64,000 bases of DNA, taken from the NCBI GenBank assembly GCA_017962145.1, contig JAGCVX010000005.1, forward strand, positions 62,001 to 126,000, read 5' to 3'. This document shows positions 1 through 10,310 of this stretch, piece after piece. A program made the translations under genes and the position numbers. The notes beneath the pieces were generated by a model. That model saw only the letters and a list, made by a program, of their open reading frames with translations, was not told the DNA's origin and made no database searches. Positions within the stretch are counted from its first letter, which is position 1; the number at the start of each line of letters is the position of its first letter. Source of the stretch: Clostridiales bacterium (lineage in GTDB: Bacteria > Bacillota > Clostridia > Saccharofermentanales > Saccharofermentanaceae).

Positions 1-536
1 GTCAGATTCGTACCATACTGCTCGAGGAATTTCTTCTTATTCTTCTTTGTCTTCGAGCCCTTGCGGCGTTCTTTCTCTTTTCCGAGATGGAGAAAGCCGA
101 GATTCGACTCATTTTCATCATCATCATCGGAATCATCACGACGTCTTCCCAAACCGAAAGGAAATCCACGGGATCTGGAATCATCTTTTTCAGGAAGCTC
201 CGCTTCAAAAGGAAGATCATCTTCGCCATCAGGCAGATCCGGAAAATCCTCATCCAGCATATCATCATCCAGCTGCATGGGATCGTTGACCAGCATCTTG
301 AAAAGCTCTTCCGGATTTGCCGACTGGGCACCGGACATCAGGCGGTTCAGACGTTCTGTCACTTCATCGATGTTGTCATCGTTAATACCGGCAGCCGAGA
401 ACATCTCCTCGATCCCGCCGATTCCGGTCTCATATGCACACTTGATGCAAAGACCTTCGTTGATGCGCTCATTGTTTTCAAACTTGGTGGTGAAAACAAC
501 AGCCACATTTTTCTTACATATCGTACAAAGACTCAT
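1..536 (-). CDS. Clp-family AAA+ ATPase with N-terminal zinc finger (partial, C-terminus outside window)
   Basis: Reading leftward from the ATG at 534-536, the frame stays open to the window edge (about 178 codons). The first residues carry a four-cysteine zinc finger (C4, C7, C30, C33). An Asp/Glu-rich stretch and a Lys/Arg-rich stretch follow. The last visible residues, FLEQYGTNL, match the start of the first AAA+ module in clostridial ClpC/ClpA-like unfoldases, where the conserved text is a TNLT followed by the D1 domain. Known role of the family: ATP-driven unfolding of substrates for ClpP. The zinc finger plus acidic linker replaces the usual Clp-N repeats, a form I recognise from clostridial genomes. 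The AAA+ modules lie outside the window, so the family call is inference from the N-terminus. It lies 12 bases downstream of uvrA on the same strand. Confidence 0.7.
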   Translation of the reverse strand, partial: MSLCTICKKNVAVVFTTKFENNERINEGLCIKCAYETGIGGIEEMFSAAGINDDNIDEVTERLNRLMSGAQSANPEELFKMLVNDPMQLDDDMLDEDFPDLPDGEDDLPFEAELPEKDDSRSRGFPFGLGRRRDDSDDDDENESNLGFLHLGKEKERRKGSKTKKNKKKFLEQYGTNL

Positions 537-548
537 TTTTCTCTTTCC

Positions 549-3548
549 TTACTCTTCTTCGAGCGGTTTTCTCCTTCTTCTGGGCTTCGGACCCACAGCG
601 ATCTCCATCGCTTCACGCTCGAGTTTCTTATCGTGTTCTTTCGTCGAGACCGGTTTTCCCTTCTTCATTCTTTCGCGGGTGGTAAGCAGAACTGGCTTGA
701 GGAATTCTCCGGTAAATGAACCGGGAACCTTGCACACTTCTTCAGGGGAACCCTCAGCAATGATGGTACCACCTTTGTCTCCACCCTCCGGTCCGAGATC
801 GATGATATAATCCGCCGTCTTGATCACGTCAAGATTATGCTCGATCACTAAAACAGTATTACCATTTTCGGCCAGGCGGTTCAAAATGTCAACCAACTTA
901 TGTACATCAGCGATGTGAAGGCCGGTCGTCGGCTCGTCCAGAATGTAGAAAGTACGGCCTGTACTGCGCTTACTGAGCTCGGTCGCAAGTTTTACACGCT
1001 GCGCCTCACCTCCGGACAGCTGGGTGGCCGGCTGACCGAGTCGGATATAGCCCAGACCCACTTCCGAAAGCGTTGTCAGTTTAGACGCGATACGCGGCAC
1101 GTTCTTAAAGAACTCCAGTGCCTCATCAACTGTCATCGCAAGCACATCCGCGATATTCTTACCCTTATACTTTACCTGAAGCGTCTCACGGTTATAACGT
1201 TTTCCCTTACAAACATCGCACTTTACGAAAACATCCGGCAGGAAATGCATCTCGATGCGGTTCACACCGTCACCGGAGCATGCCTCACAGCGTCCGCCCT
1301 TTACGTTAAAGCTGAATCGTCCATTCTTATAACCACGCGCCTTCGCATCCGGTGTATTGGCATAAAGCTCACGGATCAGGTCAAAACAACCTGTATAGGT
1401 AGCCGGGTTCGATCTCGGACTCTTACCGATCGGAGACTGGTCGATCGCGATGACCTTATCAAGATGCCCGACGCCTGTGATCTTATCGCAAAGACCCTTT
1501 GCTCTTCTGGCACCATTGAGATCGGAAGCCAGGCGCTTTAAGATGATTCCGTTCACCAGAGAACTCTTTCCGGATCCGGATACACCCGTGACACAGGTAA
1601 AAAGACCAATCGGAATCTTCACGTCGATATTCTTCAGGTTATTCTCCCTCGCGCCAACAACCGTCAGATAACGGCCATCCGGCTTTCTTCTTGAAAGCGG
1701 CACCGGGATAAACTTCTCACCGGACAGATACTGACCGGTTACGGATTCCGGGATCTTCATGATCTCATCTGCCGAACCCACTCCGATGACAAAACCGCCG
1801 TGCTCACCTGCCCCCGGTCCCATATCGACGATAACATCCGCGGCTTTCATCGTATCTTCATCATGCTCTACGACCAGAACCGTATTTCCCAGGTTCTTCA
1901 GTTTCTGCAGAGTATTCAAAAGGCGGTTATTATCTCTCTGATGCAGACCGATCGAAGGTTCATCGAGAATATAAAGCACGCCGGTAAGGCTGGATCCGAT
2001 CTGTGTGGCCAGACGGATTCTCTGAGCTTCACCACCGGAAAGCGTGGAAGCACCACGGGAAAGTGTCAGATAGTCCAGACCGACATCCACCATAAAACCG
2101 AGTCTTGCCAGGATCTCTTTCAGGATCGGCTCGGCGATTCGCTTATCTCTATTTCGAAGAGTCAGACCCTGCAGATGACGGATACACTTCCGGATCGGCA
2201 TATTCGTCACTTCATAGATATTCTTTCCGCCCACGGTGACAGCCAGTGCCTGCGGATTCAGTCTTGCACCATGACAGCTGTCACAGTCATGCGTCGTCAT
2301 ATACTGCTCGTAATGCTGCTTGATCTCTTCCGTAGAGGCTTCACGGCTTCTACGTTCAACACTGTGCACGACGCCTTCCCAGGAATTCATATAAATGCCG
2401 TCACGATGGAAGACACTGTTTGATGTGTCGATGATCAGCTTCTCCCCGCCGTTTCCGAAAAGGATAATGTCCTGGATCTTCTTCGGCAGCTTATTCCACG
2501 GCGTATCAAGCGAGAACTCATATCTGGCAGATAATGCTTCGATAAATGCACGTCCCCAGCTCTTCGGATCGTCAAACTTCCATCCGGCCGTCTGGATCGC
2601 GCCTTCGTTGATCGAAACTTCCGGATTCTGTACGCAAAGCTCCGGATCCACATTTGTATGCGAGCCGAGACCGGAACATTCCGGACAAGCTCCATACGGA
2701 TTATTGAAAGAAAACATTCTCGGCGAAAGTTCTTCTACGCTGATTCCGCAATCCGGGCAAGAAAGTTTCTGGGAGAAAAGCACTTCCGAACTGGTATAGG
2801 TACGGTCGCCATTTTCATCTTCCTGCGGAACCTGGATCTCAACAAGAAGAAGTCCGTCTGCAAGTTTCAGAGCCGTCTCACAGGAATCGTTCAAACGTGA
2901 ACGGGATTCTTCACGAACGGCCAGACGGTCGACGACCACTTCGAGATCATGCTTCTTATTCTTATCGAGAGCGATATCCCCTTCATCGAGCTCGTACATG
3001 ATTCCGTCGATACGGACACGTGCATAACCGCTCTTTCTGTAATCTTCGATCTGCTTGGAAAACTCACCTTTTCTTCCACGGACAACAGGAGCCATCAGGA
3101 TCAATCTTGTGCCTTCCTGATATGCCATCAGCTGTTCGATGATCTGGTCGATCGACTGCGACTGGATCTCACGTCCGCACTTATAGCAGTGCGGCACACC
3201 GATGCGTGCATAAAGAAGTCGGAAATAATCATATACTTCCGTAACCGTACCAACAGTCGATCTCGGGTTGCGGCTGGTCGTCTTCTGGTCGATCGCGATC
3301 GAAGGAGACAATCCGTCGATGCTGTCAAAGTCCGGTTTTTCAAGCTGACCCAGGAACTGTCTGGCATAAGACGAAAGCGACTCTACATATCTTCTTTGTC
3401 CCTCCGCATAGATCGTATCGAAAGCAAGCGATGACTTACCGGAACCGGAAAGTCCTGTTATCACAACGAAATTATCTCTTGGGATATCCAGGTTGATATT
3501 CTGAAGGTTATGTTCTCTTGCCCCACGAATGCGGATGTAGTCGTTCAT
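549..3548 (-). CDS. uvrA: Excinuclease ABC subunit A
   Basis: UvrA is the damage-recognition ATPase of nucleotide excision repair; it forms a dimer and loads UvrB. The 999-residue product starts [18 protein letters not shown], as is usual for the family. It holds two ABC modules: Walker A motifs GLSGSGKSS near residue 32 and GVSGSGKSS near 650, and signature motifs LSGGEAQR near 500 and 840. Zinc-binding CxxC pairs are present: CYKCG, CPDCG with CPEC, and CEACSGDG with CDVCKGKR. The family is usually about 940-960 residues; the extra length is a basic C-terminal tail. The start gives the expected N-terminus. It precedes the Clp-like gene on the same strand with a 12-base gap. Confidence 0.98.
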   Translation of the reverse strand: MNDYIRIRGAREHNLQNINLDIPRDNFVVITGLSGSGKSSLAFDTIYAEGQRRYVESLSSYARQFLGQLEKPDFDSIDGLSPSIAIDQKTTSRNPRSTVGTVTEVYDYFRLLYARIGVPHCYKCGREIQSQSIDQIIEQLMAYQEGTRLILMAPVVRGRKGEFSKQIEDYRKSGYARVRIDGIMYELDEGDIALDKNKKHDLEVVVDRLAVREESRSRLNDSCETALKLADGLLLVEIQVPQEDENGDRTYTSSEVLFSQKLSCPDCGISVEELSPRMFSFNNPYGACPECSGLGSHTNVDPELCVQNPEVSINEGAIQTAGWKFDDPKSWGRAFIEALSARYEFSLDTPWNKLPKKIQDIILFGNGGEKLIIDTSNSVFHRDGIYMNSWEGVVHSVERRSREASTEEIKQHYEQYMTTHDCDSCHGARLNPQALAVTVGGKNIYEVTNMPIRKCIRHLQGLTLRNRDKRIAEPILKEILARLGFMVDVGLDYLTLSRGASTLSGGEAQRIRLATQIGSSLTGVLYILDEPSIGLHQRDNNRLLNTLQKLKNLGNTVLVVEHDEDTMKAADVIVDMGPGAGEHGGFVIGVGSADEIMKIPESVTGQYLSGEKFIPVPLSRRKPDGRYLTVVGARENNLKNIDVKIPIGLFTCVTGVSGSGKSSLVNGIILKRLASDLNGARRAKGLCDKITGVGHLDKVIAIDQSPIGKSPRSNPATYTGCFDLIRELYANTPDAKARGYKNGRFSFNVKGGRCEACSGDGVNRIEMHFLPDVFVKCDVCKGKRYNRETLQVKYKGKNIADVLAMTVDEALEFFKNVPRIASKLTTLSEVGLGYIRLGQPATQLSGGEAQRVKLATELSKRSTGRTFYILDEPTTGLHIADVHKLVDILNRLAENGNTVLVIEHNLDVIKTADYIIDLGPEGGDKGGTIIAEGSPEEVCKVPGSFTGEFLKPVLLTTRERMKKGKPVSTKEHDKKLEREAMEIAVGPKPRRRRKPLEEE

Positions 3549-3736
3549 AGTTGTCTCTCTTTTCTATAAAGAATATATGTTCTATTTCTGTAGTATAACC
3601 TATTTCTTTTATAAAGTATACAGGCATAATTACGATTCGTCTTGAAGTCTTTTTTGATATTTACGAAAAAACAACTTGCCACGCTGAATATCTTATGGTA
3701 TGATTTTTCATGCACTTAGAAAGTGTGTGGTGACTT

Positions 3737-3811
3737 GGCCCTATGGTCAAGCGGTTAAGACGGCGCCCTCTCAAGGCGCAATCAGGAGTTCGATTCTCCT
3801 TAGGGTCACCA
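3737..3811 (+). tRNA. tRNA-Glu (anticodon CTC)
   Basis: A complete cloverleaf is readable. The acceptor stem GGCCCTA pairs with TAGGGTC (one G-T pair), followed by discriminator A and an encoded CCA. The D arm has the GGTTAAGAC core. The anticodon stem GCGCC/GGCGC encloses the loop CTCTCAA, giving anticodon CTC, which reads GAG. The T arm has GTTCGATTC. A terminator hairpin follows within a few bases. It is a single-gene unit convergent with the membrane-protein gene to its right. Confidence 0.95.
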
Positions 3812-3817
3812 CAAAAG

Positions 3818-3848
3818 GGCTGTTCCGGATTTCCGAAACAGCCTTTTT
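3818..3848 (+). terminator. Intrinsic terminator after tRNA-Glu
   Basis: The inverted repeat GGCTGTTCCGG / CCGAAACAGCC has a short loop and is followed by five T. It lies 6 bases after the tRNA and may also serve the convergent gene on the minus strand. Confidence 0.85.
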
Positions 3849-3873
3849 CATTCCTCTTATTTTTTCTGAAATC

Positions 3874-5199
3874 TTACTTTTCGTCCTTACCGGAAGAAGA
3901 CTCCACGTTATTGTTCTTCGGAGTAGATACATTGGAACGGATCGGGCGATATGCCTGAGCAGCTCCTACGACCGGCTTTTGCAGATATCCGTTCTTCACT
4001 TCCGGGGCGGGTTCATCAGAAACTTTCGTATCCGCACCCTTTCGATCCTTGACTCGATCGATCAGCGGAACGATCGGAACAAAGTTTCTGCAGATATCGA
4101 CAAATGCCATATCACGCTTAGCAAGAGCACTATAGCGCAGGTAAACCACAATAACCGTTACCAGAAGAAGTGCGAAGATGATAAAGAATGAATAATCTTC
4201 TTTCTGCTTCCACGGAACAGAAGTTACACCGGCCTTCGCCTGATCTCTCGGAATTGTGAACTTTGTTGTCGTCTCTTCAGTAGTCTCGTCTACCTGACCG
4301 GCGGCAGCAGCAGTTGTTTCATCTGATGCTACAGGCGCTGTCGTTTCAGACGGTTCTTCCGGATCAACAACAGAAGTATCCGAAGGATCCGTTTCCGAAG
4401 CTTTCGGAGTAGGTGTTACGCTCGACGACGGAACGGTAGTTTCTGACGGATCAGGATTCGCCACACTCGGCGCAGTCGTAGTAGGCTCTACCGGAGCAGG
4501 TACGACCTGACTGTTAGGATCTGTTGTCGTTGTCTGAGACGGATTCGTCTGATTATCAGACGGCATCGGCTCTACCGGATCGGTCTGGGAAGCTTCAGGC
4601 GTCTTTGTTGTCTGAGATGGCTCAGTCGGCTGAGTAGCCTCCGTCTGCTTAGTCGGATCTGCCGGCTTGGCAGGGTCAGCAGGTTTTGCCGGATCTTCCG
4701 GTTTTCCGGGATCTGCCGGTCCTCCGGCACCAGGACCACCCGCACCCGGGCCGCCTGCACCAGGACCACCTTCACCGGGTCCTTTGCCAGGATCCGGATA
4801 CTCGACCGAGATCGAGGAAACAGAAGCATTTATCCCGCGGATATTTGTACCTGAGATATACACATCGTAGTTTCCGTTGGCTTTACCGTTCTTTCCTGTG
4901 ATCAAGAAAGTAAAATGATCTGATCCATCACCGGATAAAAAAGAAATACCGCTTCCGCTCGAACCTTCATAATTGACTTCATTGACGTCGAACTTTACTG
5001 TTACAGTAACGCTCGCATTCTCTTCACAGCCACTTATTTCAATACGGAAACTTCCATTATCTGCATCACTCTTACAATTCTTGATGGAGGCCTTCGCGTC
5101 AGCATTTACATGAAAAGCAAACATAAATACCAGCATAAAAGCCAGTATAAATACCGAAGACAAAGCAATTGATATTTTACGTTGTTTACTTCGTACCAT
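3874..5199 (-). CDS. Secreted type I membrane protein with Pro/Thr/Ser-rich stalk (paralogue of next gene)
   Basis: The function is not recognised. From the start at 5197-5199 (preceded by AGGGGG; an upstream ATG has no ribosome site) the product is 441 residues. In order it has a signal peptide, a beta-rich extracellular domain of about 100 residues, a low-complexity stalk with PGAGG repeats (4711-4770) and long Pro/Thr/Ser/Glu stretches, one transmembrane segment (YSFFIIFALLLVTVIVVYLR), and a cytoplasmic tail of about 85 residues. The tail contains FVDIC and NGYLQKP and ends with YRPIRSN followed by a short basic/acidic tip. The same membrane segment and tail motifs occur in the neighbouring gene, so the two are duplicates with diverged ectodomains. 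Inference: surface-anchored proteins whose tails bind a common cytoplasmic partner. Confidence 0.8.
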   Translation of the reverse strand: MVRSKQRKISIALSSVFILAFMLVFMFAFHVNADAKASIKNCKSDADNGSFRIEISGCEENASVTVTVKFDVNEVNYEGSSGSGISFLSGDGSDHFTFLITGKNGKANGNYDVYISGTNIRGINASVSSISVEYPDPGKGPGEGGPGAGGPGAGGPGAGGPADPGKPEDPAKPADPAKPADPTKQTEATQPTEPSQTTKTPEASQTDPVEPMPSDNQTNPSQTTTTDPNSQVVPAPVEPTTTAPSVANPDPSETTVPSSSVTPTPKASETDPSDTSVVDPEEPSETTAPVASDETTAAAAGQVDETTEETTTKFTIPRDQAKAGVTSVPWKQKEDYSFFIIFALLLVTVIVVYLRYSALAKRDMAFVDICRNFVPIVPLIDRVKDRKGADTKVSDEPAPEVKNGYLQKPVVGAAQAYRPIRSNVSTPKNNNVESSSGKDEK

Positions 5200-5262
5200 A
5201 ATTATCCCCCTACAAAGCATACATCCATAAAAAATATATACATTTCACCCTCATAATACCAA

Positions 5263-5295
5263 AAGCCCTGCAAGATTTCAAATCAAGCAGGGCTT
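5263..5295 (-). terminator. Intrinsic terminator between the two paralogous membrane proteins
   Basis: The inverted repeat AAGCCCTGC / GCAGGGCTT has a 15-base loop. On the minus strand it is followed by TTTTGG. It lies 38 bases after the stop of the upstream paralogue, so the two genes probably have separate transcripts. Confidence 0.6.
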
Positions 5296-5332
5296 ATATG
5301 GTCAAATATCAAATTCCATTATAAACGAGGAA

Positions 5333-6580
5333 TTACGACTTATTGCTGTCTCCTCCGCGGCGTTTCTCCCAGATCGGTTTCGACTGTTCCGAGTTAGACT
5401 TGATCGGACGATACTGCTGAGAATTTCCGGTAGAAGGTTTCTGGAGATAACCATTCTTCGTGATCGGCTTTTCATCCTTCGTCGAAGAACTTCCACTACC
5501 GTTCTTATTTGCTTTTCTCTTCTTTCTCGTATCCTGGAAATCCTCGAAGAAATCAATGATCGGAGAGATCGGGAAGAAGTTTTTGCAGATATCCGCGAAC
5601 TTCATATCTTTCTTAGCCAGGTAGCTATAACGCAGGTAAGCACAGATGATAAGCGCGAAGATAACCGCAAACCAGATGTAGAAACTGTAATCCTGCTTCT
5701 GCTCTTTCCATGCAGATGCAGCTGCAACGGAAACAACCGGCTGAGTAACTCTCGGGATCGTTACCTTTGACGATTCAGAAGTATCGGATGTTTCATCTGA
5801 AACAGGACCTGCAACTGGCTCTGTCGTACTTTCGGTAGTCGTCACTTCCGTAGTCGTCTCAGTTGTGGTTTCAGTCGTTGTCTCTGTAGTCGTTGTTTCT
5901 TCCGGAGTCGGTGTCGGCTCTTCAGTCGGAACAGGAGTTGCTGTCGGTTCCGGTGTTGCCGTTGGCTTCGGAGTTGCTGTCGGCTTCGGTGTGGCCGTCG
6001 GTTTCGGAGTCGCTGTCGGCTTCGGTGTTGCCGTCGGCTTCGGAGTCGTTGTCGGCTTCGGTGTAGGCGAACCACTCGGCTTCGGAGTCGGAGAGGTTGT
6101 CGGCTTCGGTGTAGGAGTCGGTGTGTCAGTCGGCGGAACCGGTGTCGGATCAGACGGAACCGGTGTCGGGTTGGTCACCGTATAACGCGGTGAGTTAGCA
6201 ACCAGTGTCGCATCAACAGAAGCATCTGCACTGACCGCAACCGTTACGCCGCTGATCGGAGAACCATCTGTAGTTTTTACACTTACACGGATCATCGTGC
6301 CGTCTACGCTGGCTGAAACAGAACAGGAATTACCTGTAGCCTGGCTGGCACTTACATTACTGAGGGTCAAATCCGCACTCCAGTCTACCGGAGATGCTAC
6401 GACAGAAACGCTCGCACTGTCAGCTTCACCATTACCCGGAATCGAAACCGTGGTAAATACGCCGACCAAAGTCTTGTCATTTGCACTCAGTGGTTTTGCA
6501 GCAACTGCAAACATGCAAGTAACAAGAAGTGCACAGCTTAATAAGACACCCCAAATTCTACGCACACGGGAACTTCTCAT
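5333..6580 (-). CDS. Secreted type I membrane protein with PTATPK-repeat stalk
   Basis: The function is not recognised. The start at 6578-6580 is chosen because GGAGGGG precedes it; a further in-frame start 15 bases upstream lacks such a site. The product has about 415 residues. In order it has a signal peptide, a beta-rich ectodomain of about 130 residues, a stalk with tandem PTATPK hexapeptides and Thr-rich runs, a membrane segment ([20 protein letters not shown]), and a cytoplasmic tail with [19 protein letters not shown] and YRPIKSN. The membrane segment and tail closely match the downstream paralogue. Stalks of this kind are common in clostridial surface proteins; no catalytic motif is visible. 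Confidence 0.8.
   Translation of the reverse strand: MRSSRVRRIWGVLLSCALLVTCMFAVAAKPLSANDKTLVGVFTTVSIPGNGEADSASVSVVASPVDWSADLTLSNVSASQATGNSCSVSASVDGTMIRVSVKTTDGSPISGVTVAVSADASVDATLVANSPRYTVTNPTPVPSDPTPVPPTDTPTPTPKPTTSPTPKPSGSPTPKPTTTPKPTATPKPTATPKPTATPKPTATPKPTATPEPTATPVPTEEPTPTPEETTTTETTTETTTETTTEVTTTESTTEPVAGPVSDETSDTSESSKVTIPRVTQPVVSVAAASAWKEQKQDYSFYIWFAVIFALIICAYLRYSYLAKKDMKFADICKNFFPISPIIDFFEDFQDTRKKRKANKNGSGSSSTKDEKPITKNGYLQKPSTGNSQQYRPIKSNSEQSKPIWEKRRGGDSNKS
5944..6066 (-). repeat. 18-bp tandem repeat inside coding sequence
   Basis: Five to six copies of an 18-base unit encode PTATPK hexapeptides in the stalk of the membrane protein at 5333-6580. Copies differ mainly at third positions. 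Copy number is likely to vary between strains, changing stalk length. Confidence 0.8.
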
Positions 6581-6724
6581 AGTTACCCCTCCCATCTGAT
6601 TCCGAGAAAATCTATACCCGGAACCTCTAGCCTTAATATATTAGATGGAAAATCCAAATGCAACAAAAAATTGTTTTTGTAAAAGATTGTTCATTAAATC
6701 TTTTCAAGCACATAAAATTCTTGC

Positions 6725-8059
6725 TCATTCGATCTCCGTCATAACACTTTTGTACGCCGGTCGGATGATCTTGTTCATTCCGATCAGTTCCTCAATACGG
6801 TGCGCACTCCAGCCCACGATGCGTGCCGTAGCAAATAACGGTGTGTAAAGCTCCGGCGGAATATCCAGCATCTTATACACAAGACCGCTATAAAAATCTA
6901 CATTCGGGCTTACACCCTTGAATATCTTTCTTGTCTCCGCAATCGCTTCCGGAGCCAACTCTTCCACGTTCTTATAAAGCAGGAAATCTCTTTCCATACC
7001 CTTTTCCTTCGCAAGCTGCTCAACAAAACCGTTCAGCACTTCTTCACGAGGATCACTCATCGAATATACGGCATGACCCATACCATAGATCAGTCCGCTC
7101 TTGTCAAAAGCTTCCTTTTTCAAAAGCTTCATCAGATAGTCTTTGACTGCGACACGATCTTCCCAGTCCGAAACGTGCTCTTTGATATCTTCCATCATCT
7201 GTACGACTTTGATATTCGCACCACCATGCTTCGGTCCTTTGAGCGAAGACATCGCAGCAGCCATCGCCGAATAAGTGTCGGATCCGGAAGAGGTAACCAC
7301 ACGAGTCGTAAATGTCGAGTTATTACCGCCGCCATGCTCCATATGAAGCATCAAAGCAACATCGAGAACCTTTGCTTCGAGCTCGGTATACTTCTGGTTC
7401 GGACGAAGCATGAGAAGGAAATTCTCCGCGGCAGACTTTCCTTTTCTGGGGCGGTGAATATACATGCTCTCATCGTTATCATAGTGGTTATAAGCATGAT
7501 AACTGTAGACCGAAAGCATCGGATACTGAGCGATCAGCTGGATACACTGACGCAGACTGTTTTCTACAGAAGAATCTGTGGATTTGTCATCGTAAGAAGC
7601 AAGTGTCAGAACACTTCTTGTAATGGAATTCATGATGTCGTGACTCGGTGCTTTCATGATGACATCACGTGTAAAGTTTGTCGGCAGGCATCGGCACTCG
7701 TCCAGGATCGCCTGGAACTCGATCAACTGACTCTCGTTCGGCTTCTCACCGAAAAGCAGAAGATATGCGGTCTTTTCAAAACCGAATTCGTGATCGCCGA
7801 GTTCTTTGATCAATGTCTTGATGTTATATCCGCGATACCACAGTTCACCCGGGCACGGAACCTGTTTCTTGTCCGGACCGGATGTAAAAGATACGATCTT
7901 GGAGATCCTGGTAAGACCGGTAAGAACACCTTTACCGTTGATATCACGAAGACCACGATTTACGCCATACTTTTCGAACAGCGCGTCTTCGATTGTGTCG
8001 TTTTTGATGCATGTCGGCTTTTGGGTCGAAGAATATTTCGCAATCTTTTTAATATCCAT
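6725..8059 (-). CDS. gltA: Citrate synthase
   Basis: This enzyme condenses acetyl-CoA and oxaloacetate to citrate; here it would feed 2-oxoglutarate and glutamate synthesis. The start at 8057-8059 follows GGGAGG with 7 bases of spacing; an ATG 42 bases upstream has no such site. The product is 444 residues. Family signatures include HMEHGGGNNSTF followed by GPKHGGAN (first catalytic His region), GMGHAVYSMSDPR (second His) and SPNVDFYSG (catalytic Asp). The C-terminal GWSAHRIEE is typical. It is monocistronic, transcribed leftward from the spacer after the MATE gene. Confidence 0.95.
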   Translation of the reverse strand: MDIKKIAKYSSTQKPTCIKNDTIEDALFEKYGVNRGLRDINGKGVLTGLTRISKIVSFTSGPDKKQVPCPGELWYRGYNIKTLIKELGDHEFGFEKTAYLLLFGEKPNESQLIEFQAILDECRCLPTNFTRDVIMKAPSHDIMNSITRSVLTLASYDDKSTDSSVENSLRQCIQLIAQYPMLSVYSYHAYNHYDNDESMYIHRPRKGKSAAENFLLMLRPNQKYTELEAKVLDVALMLHMEHGGGNNSTFTTRVVTSSGSDTYSAMAAAMSSLKGPKHGGANIKVVQMMEDIKEHVSDWEDRVAVKDYLMKLLKKEAFDKSGLIYGMGHAVYSMSDPREEVLNGFVEQLAKEKGMERDFLLYKNVEELAPEAIAETRKIFKGVSPNVDFYSGLVYKMLDIPPELYTPLFATARIVGWSAHRIEELIGMNKIIRPAYKSVMTEIE

Positions 8060-8166
8060 TTGTGTTCCTCCCATCTCCTGAGGGATCTTTCGATTCGCCA
8101 TTGAATCGGAAAAATCCGAAATATTCTTTTATTATATCACAAAAGATGTCAAAGGAAAAATTAGAC

Positions 8167-9522
8167 TCAATGCTCCAGTGCCTTGTACTTCCACTTCCCG
8201 CTTCTGTAGCGCACAACACACACGATAGCCGTAAAGCCCCACGTCAATCCCGTCGTGATCCAGATGCCCCAGTAACCAAGCACCGGAATACGTGTAAGGA
8301 TATTTGAAAAGAGAATACGGCAGACAACTTCTGTCAGACCATTGATCATAGCAAAGCCGGTATCGCCACAACCATTCAATACTGCACGTGGAACATAGAT
8401 CATGCCGAGTGCAAAGTAGAACGGACTCGTGATCCGAAGTGCTGAAGCACCGAGTGCGATAACACTGGCTGCTTCTTCTTTAACGAAGATTCCGCAGATA
8501 TATTTTCCGCCGAGGAAAAACAGAGGCAGCATGATCAGACTGAAAGCAAGAACGATAAGAGTTGCTTTTCGGAAACCTTCTACAACTCGCTCCTGCTTCT
8601 TCGCACCGATATTCTGTCCGGAATAAGATGTCAGCGCCATACCCAGCGAACCATATGGCTGCTGTACGAGCTGTTCGATACGTCCCGTGATCGTATATGC
8701 CGAAGCAACATCCGGACCGAATCCGTTTACGACAGCCTGCAGTGCGATGCAGGAAACGGCGATCATGGAATTCTGGATCGCAACCGGCGCGCCAAGTTTA
8801 AAGGAGTCACGGATCATGGAAAAATCAGGAATAAGATCTGATTTTTTCAGGCGGAAATAGCTGACCTTCATGTATGCGTAAATAATCGAAACGACAGCTG
8901 CGACGGCCTGCGCGATGATGGTCGCAAGTCCGACACCGACAACACCCATGTTGAAATAGATGACAAATGCCAGATCGAGGCTGACGTTGATGATACTGCT
9001 CAAGATGAGAAAATAAAGTGGCGTTTTTGAATCACCGACCGAACGAAGAAGTGCAGCCACTCCGTTATAAAACGCAACGCCGATAATACCTGCACAGGTA
9101 ACTCGGAAATATGCGATGGAGTCGGCGATGTATTCTTGGGGAGTCTGGAGAAGACGAAGGATCGGACCTGCAAACAAAATACCGATCAACGTTACGATGA
9201 TCGCAGAAGACGTCAGTACATAGATCGAGTTCGCGATGGTCTTCTTCAACTGCTGCTCATCTCCGGCGCCGAAATACTGGGATGCGATAACACCAATACC
9301 GACTGCCAGACCGGAGCTTAATGAGAAGAAAAGGAAATTCAGGGAACCACACGCACCGACTGCCGCAAGTGCATGAGCACTTACATAACGTCCTACGACG
9401 ATAGAGTCCACCATGTTATAAAGCTGCTGGAAAAGATTGCCGATCAGAAGCGGCAACGTAAACTTCAGAATGTGTCGGGCGGGATTTCCCACCGTCATAT
9501 CTGTCACATTTTTATTACTCAT
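8167..9522 (-). CDS. MATE-family multidrug efflux transporter
   Basis: A cytoplasmic-membrane antiporter of the MATE family (Na+ or H+ coupled export of organic cations). The chosen start at 9520-9522 gives MSNKNVTDMTVGNPARHILKF, the usual family N-terminus; 16 extra upstream codons are improbable. The 451-residue product shows about 12 hydrophobic segments in two halves and the motif PLLIGNLFQQLYNMVDSIVV near the start. Codon use resembles neighbouring core genes. The substrate cannot be told from the sequence. It lies between gltA and a phosphatase gene, all leftward. Confidence 0.93.
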   Translation of the reverse strand: MSNKNVTDMTVGNPARHILKFTLPLLIGNLFQQLYNMVDSIVVGRYVSAHALAAVGACGSLNFLFFSLSSGLAVGIGVIASQYFGAGDEQQLKKTIANSIYVLTSSAIIVTLIGILFAGPILRLLQTPQEYIADSIAYFRVTCAGIIGVAFYNGVAALLRSVGDSKTPLYFLILSSIINVSLDLAFVIYFNMGVVGVGLATIIAQAVAAVVSIIYAYMKVSYFRLKKSDLIPDFSMIRDSFKLGAPVAIQNSMIAVSCIALQAVVNGFGPDVASAYTITGRIEQLVQQPYGSLGMALTSYSGQNIGAKKQERVVEGFRKATLIVLAFSLIMLPLFFLGGKYICGIFVKEEAASVIALGASALRITSPFYFALGMIYVPRAVLNGCGDTGFAMINGLTEVVCRILFSNILTRIPVLGYWGIWITTGLTWGFTAIVCVVRYRSGKWKYKALEH

Positions 9523-9650
9523 TTTCTCTATCCGAAAACCCATACGCCACTGTCCGGCGCATCTATACACTTACCAATCAATTCTTATCGCCATTAAATT
9601 ATAAGTGAAGATATCGAAAACGCATATCGTGATTTTGTCCTGTTTTTGCA

Positions 9651-10148
9651 CTAAAGTATCTTTTGTTCCCGCAGATAGTTTAGCAATCCTTCACAACCCA
9701 TGACGCACTCGTCAAAGACCTCTGAGAAGCGTCCTGTATACCACGGATCGCTGACGTCTTTACCCGATCCGCAGAACTCCAGAAGTTTCCATATCTTGCC
9801 ATCGCCATGTTCATGGCCGGTCATGCGCTCGATGTTGCGCATATTCATGGAATCCATTCCGATGATGAAATCGTACTCGTCATACTCCGAGCGGCGGAGC
9901 TGCCGGGCACGCTTGGTCGAAAAGTCAGTATACCGCGTCTTGCCAAGACCTCTTCTCTTCAGCTCGTCCCTGGCCGGCGGATATACCGGGTTTCCCACAC
10001 CATTCCAGATCTCCTCCGTACTTGTCGCGCGGGACTCGATATGGAACCGGTCCTCGATTCCCCTTTTCTCTACCATATCCTTCAAAACAAACTCAGCCAT
10101 CGGCGAGCGACAAATATTGCCGTGGCATACAAATAACACTTTAATCAT
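9651..10148 (-). CDS. Low-molecular-weight protein tyrosine phosphatase
   Basis: This is a cytosolic phosphatase of the LMW-PTP family. The P-loop CHGNICRSP begins at residue 9 (CX5R with nucleophilic Cys), and the general-acid Asp lies in DPWYTGRF near residue 135. The 165-residue length is normal. The start is preceded by GGAGTTGGAAG. No tyrosine-kinase gene or capsule cluster is nearby, so the substrate is unknown; some relatives act on phospho-arginine. A decayed copy of its first codons appears to exist at 11098-11132. Confidence 0.93.
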   Translation of the reverse strand: MIKVLFVCHGNICRSPMAEFVLKDMVEKRGIEDRFHIESRATSTEEIWNGVGNPVYPPARDELKRRGLGKTRYTDFSTKRARQLRRSEYDEYDFIIGMDSMNMRNIERMTGHEHGDGKIWKLLEFCGSGKDVSDPWYTGRFSEVFDECVMGCEGLLNYLREQKIL

Positions 10149-10310
10149 CTTCCAACTCCCCGTATTTAAGCACTTTTTGAAGGTTCATTTCTTCTGTCCT
10201 GTCGAAAACACGCTTATAATATCTTCCAAACGCTGAATTCGGTGGGAATTACTTATATCCGCTCTCTTTGAGCAGTTCTGATTCTTTGGTAACTTCAGGT
10301 CTGAATAGTT

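Noticed and set aside
4572..6185. Extra genes inside the Pro/Thr-rich stalks (several open frames on both strands)
   Set aside because: These are by-products of the low-complexity repeats in the two membrane-protein genes.
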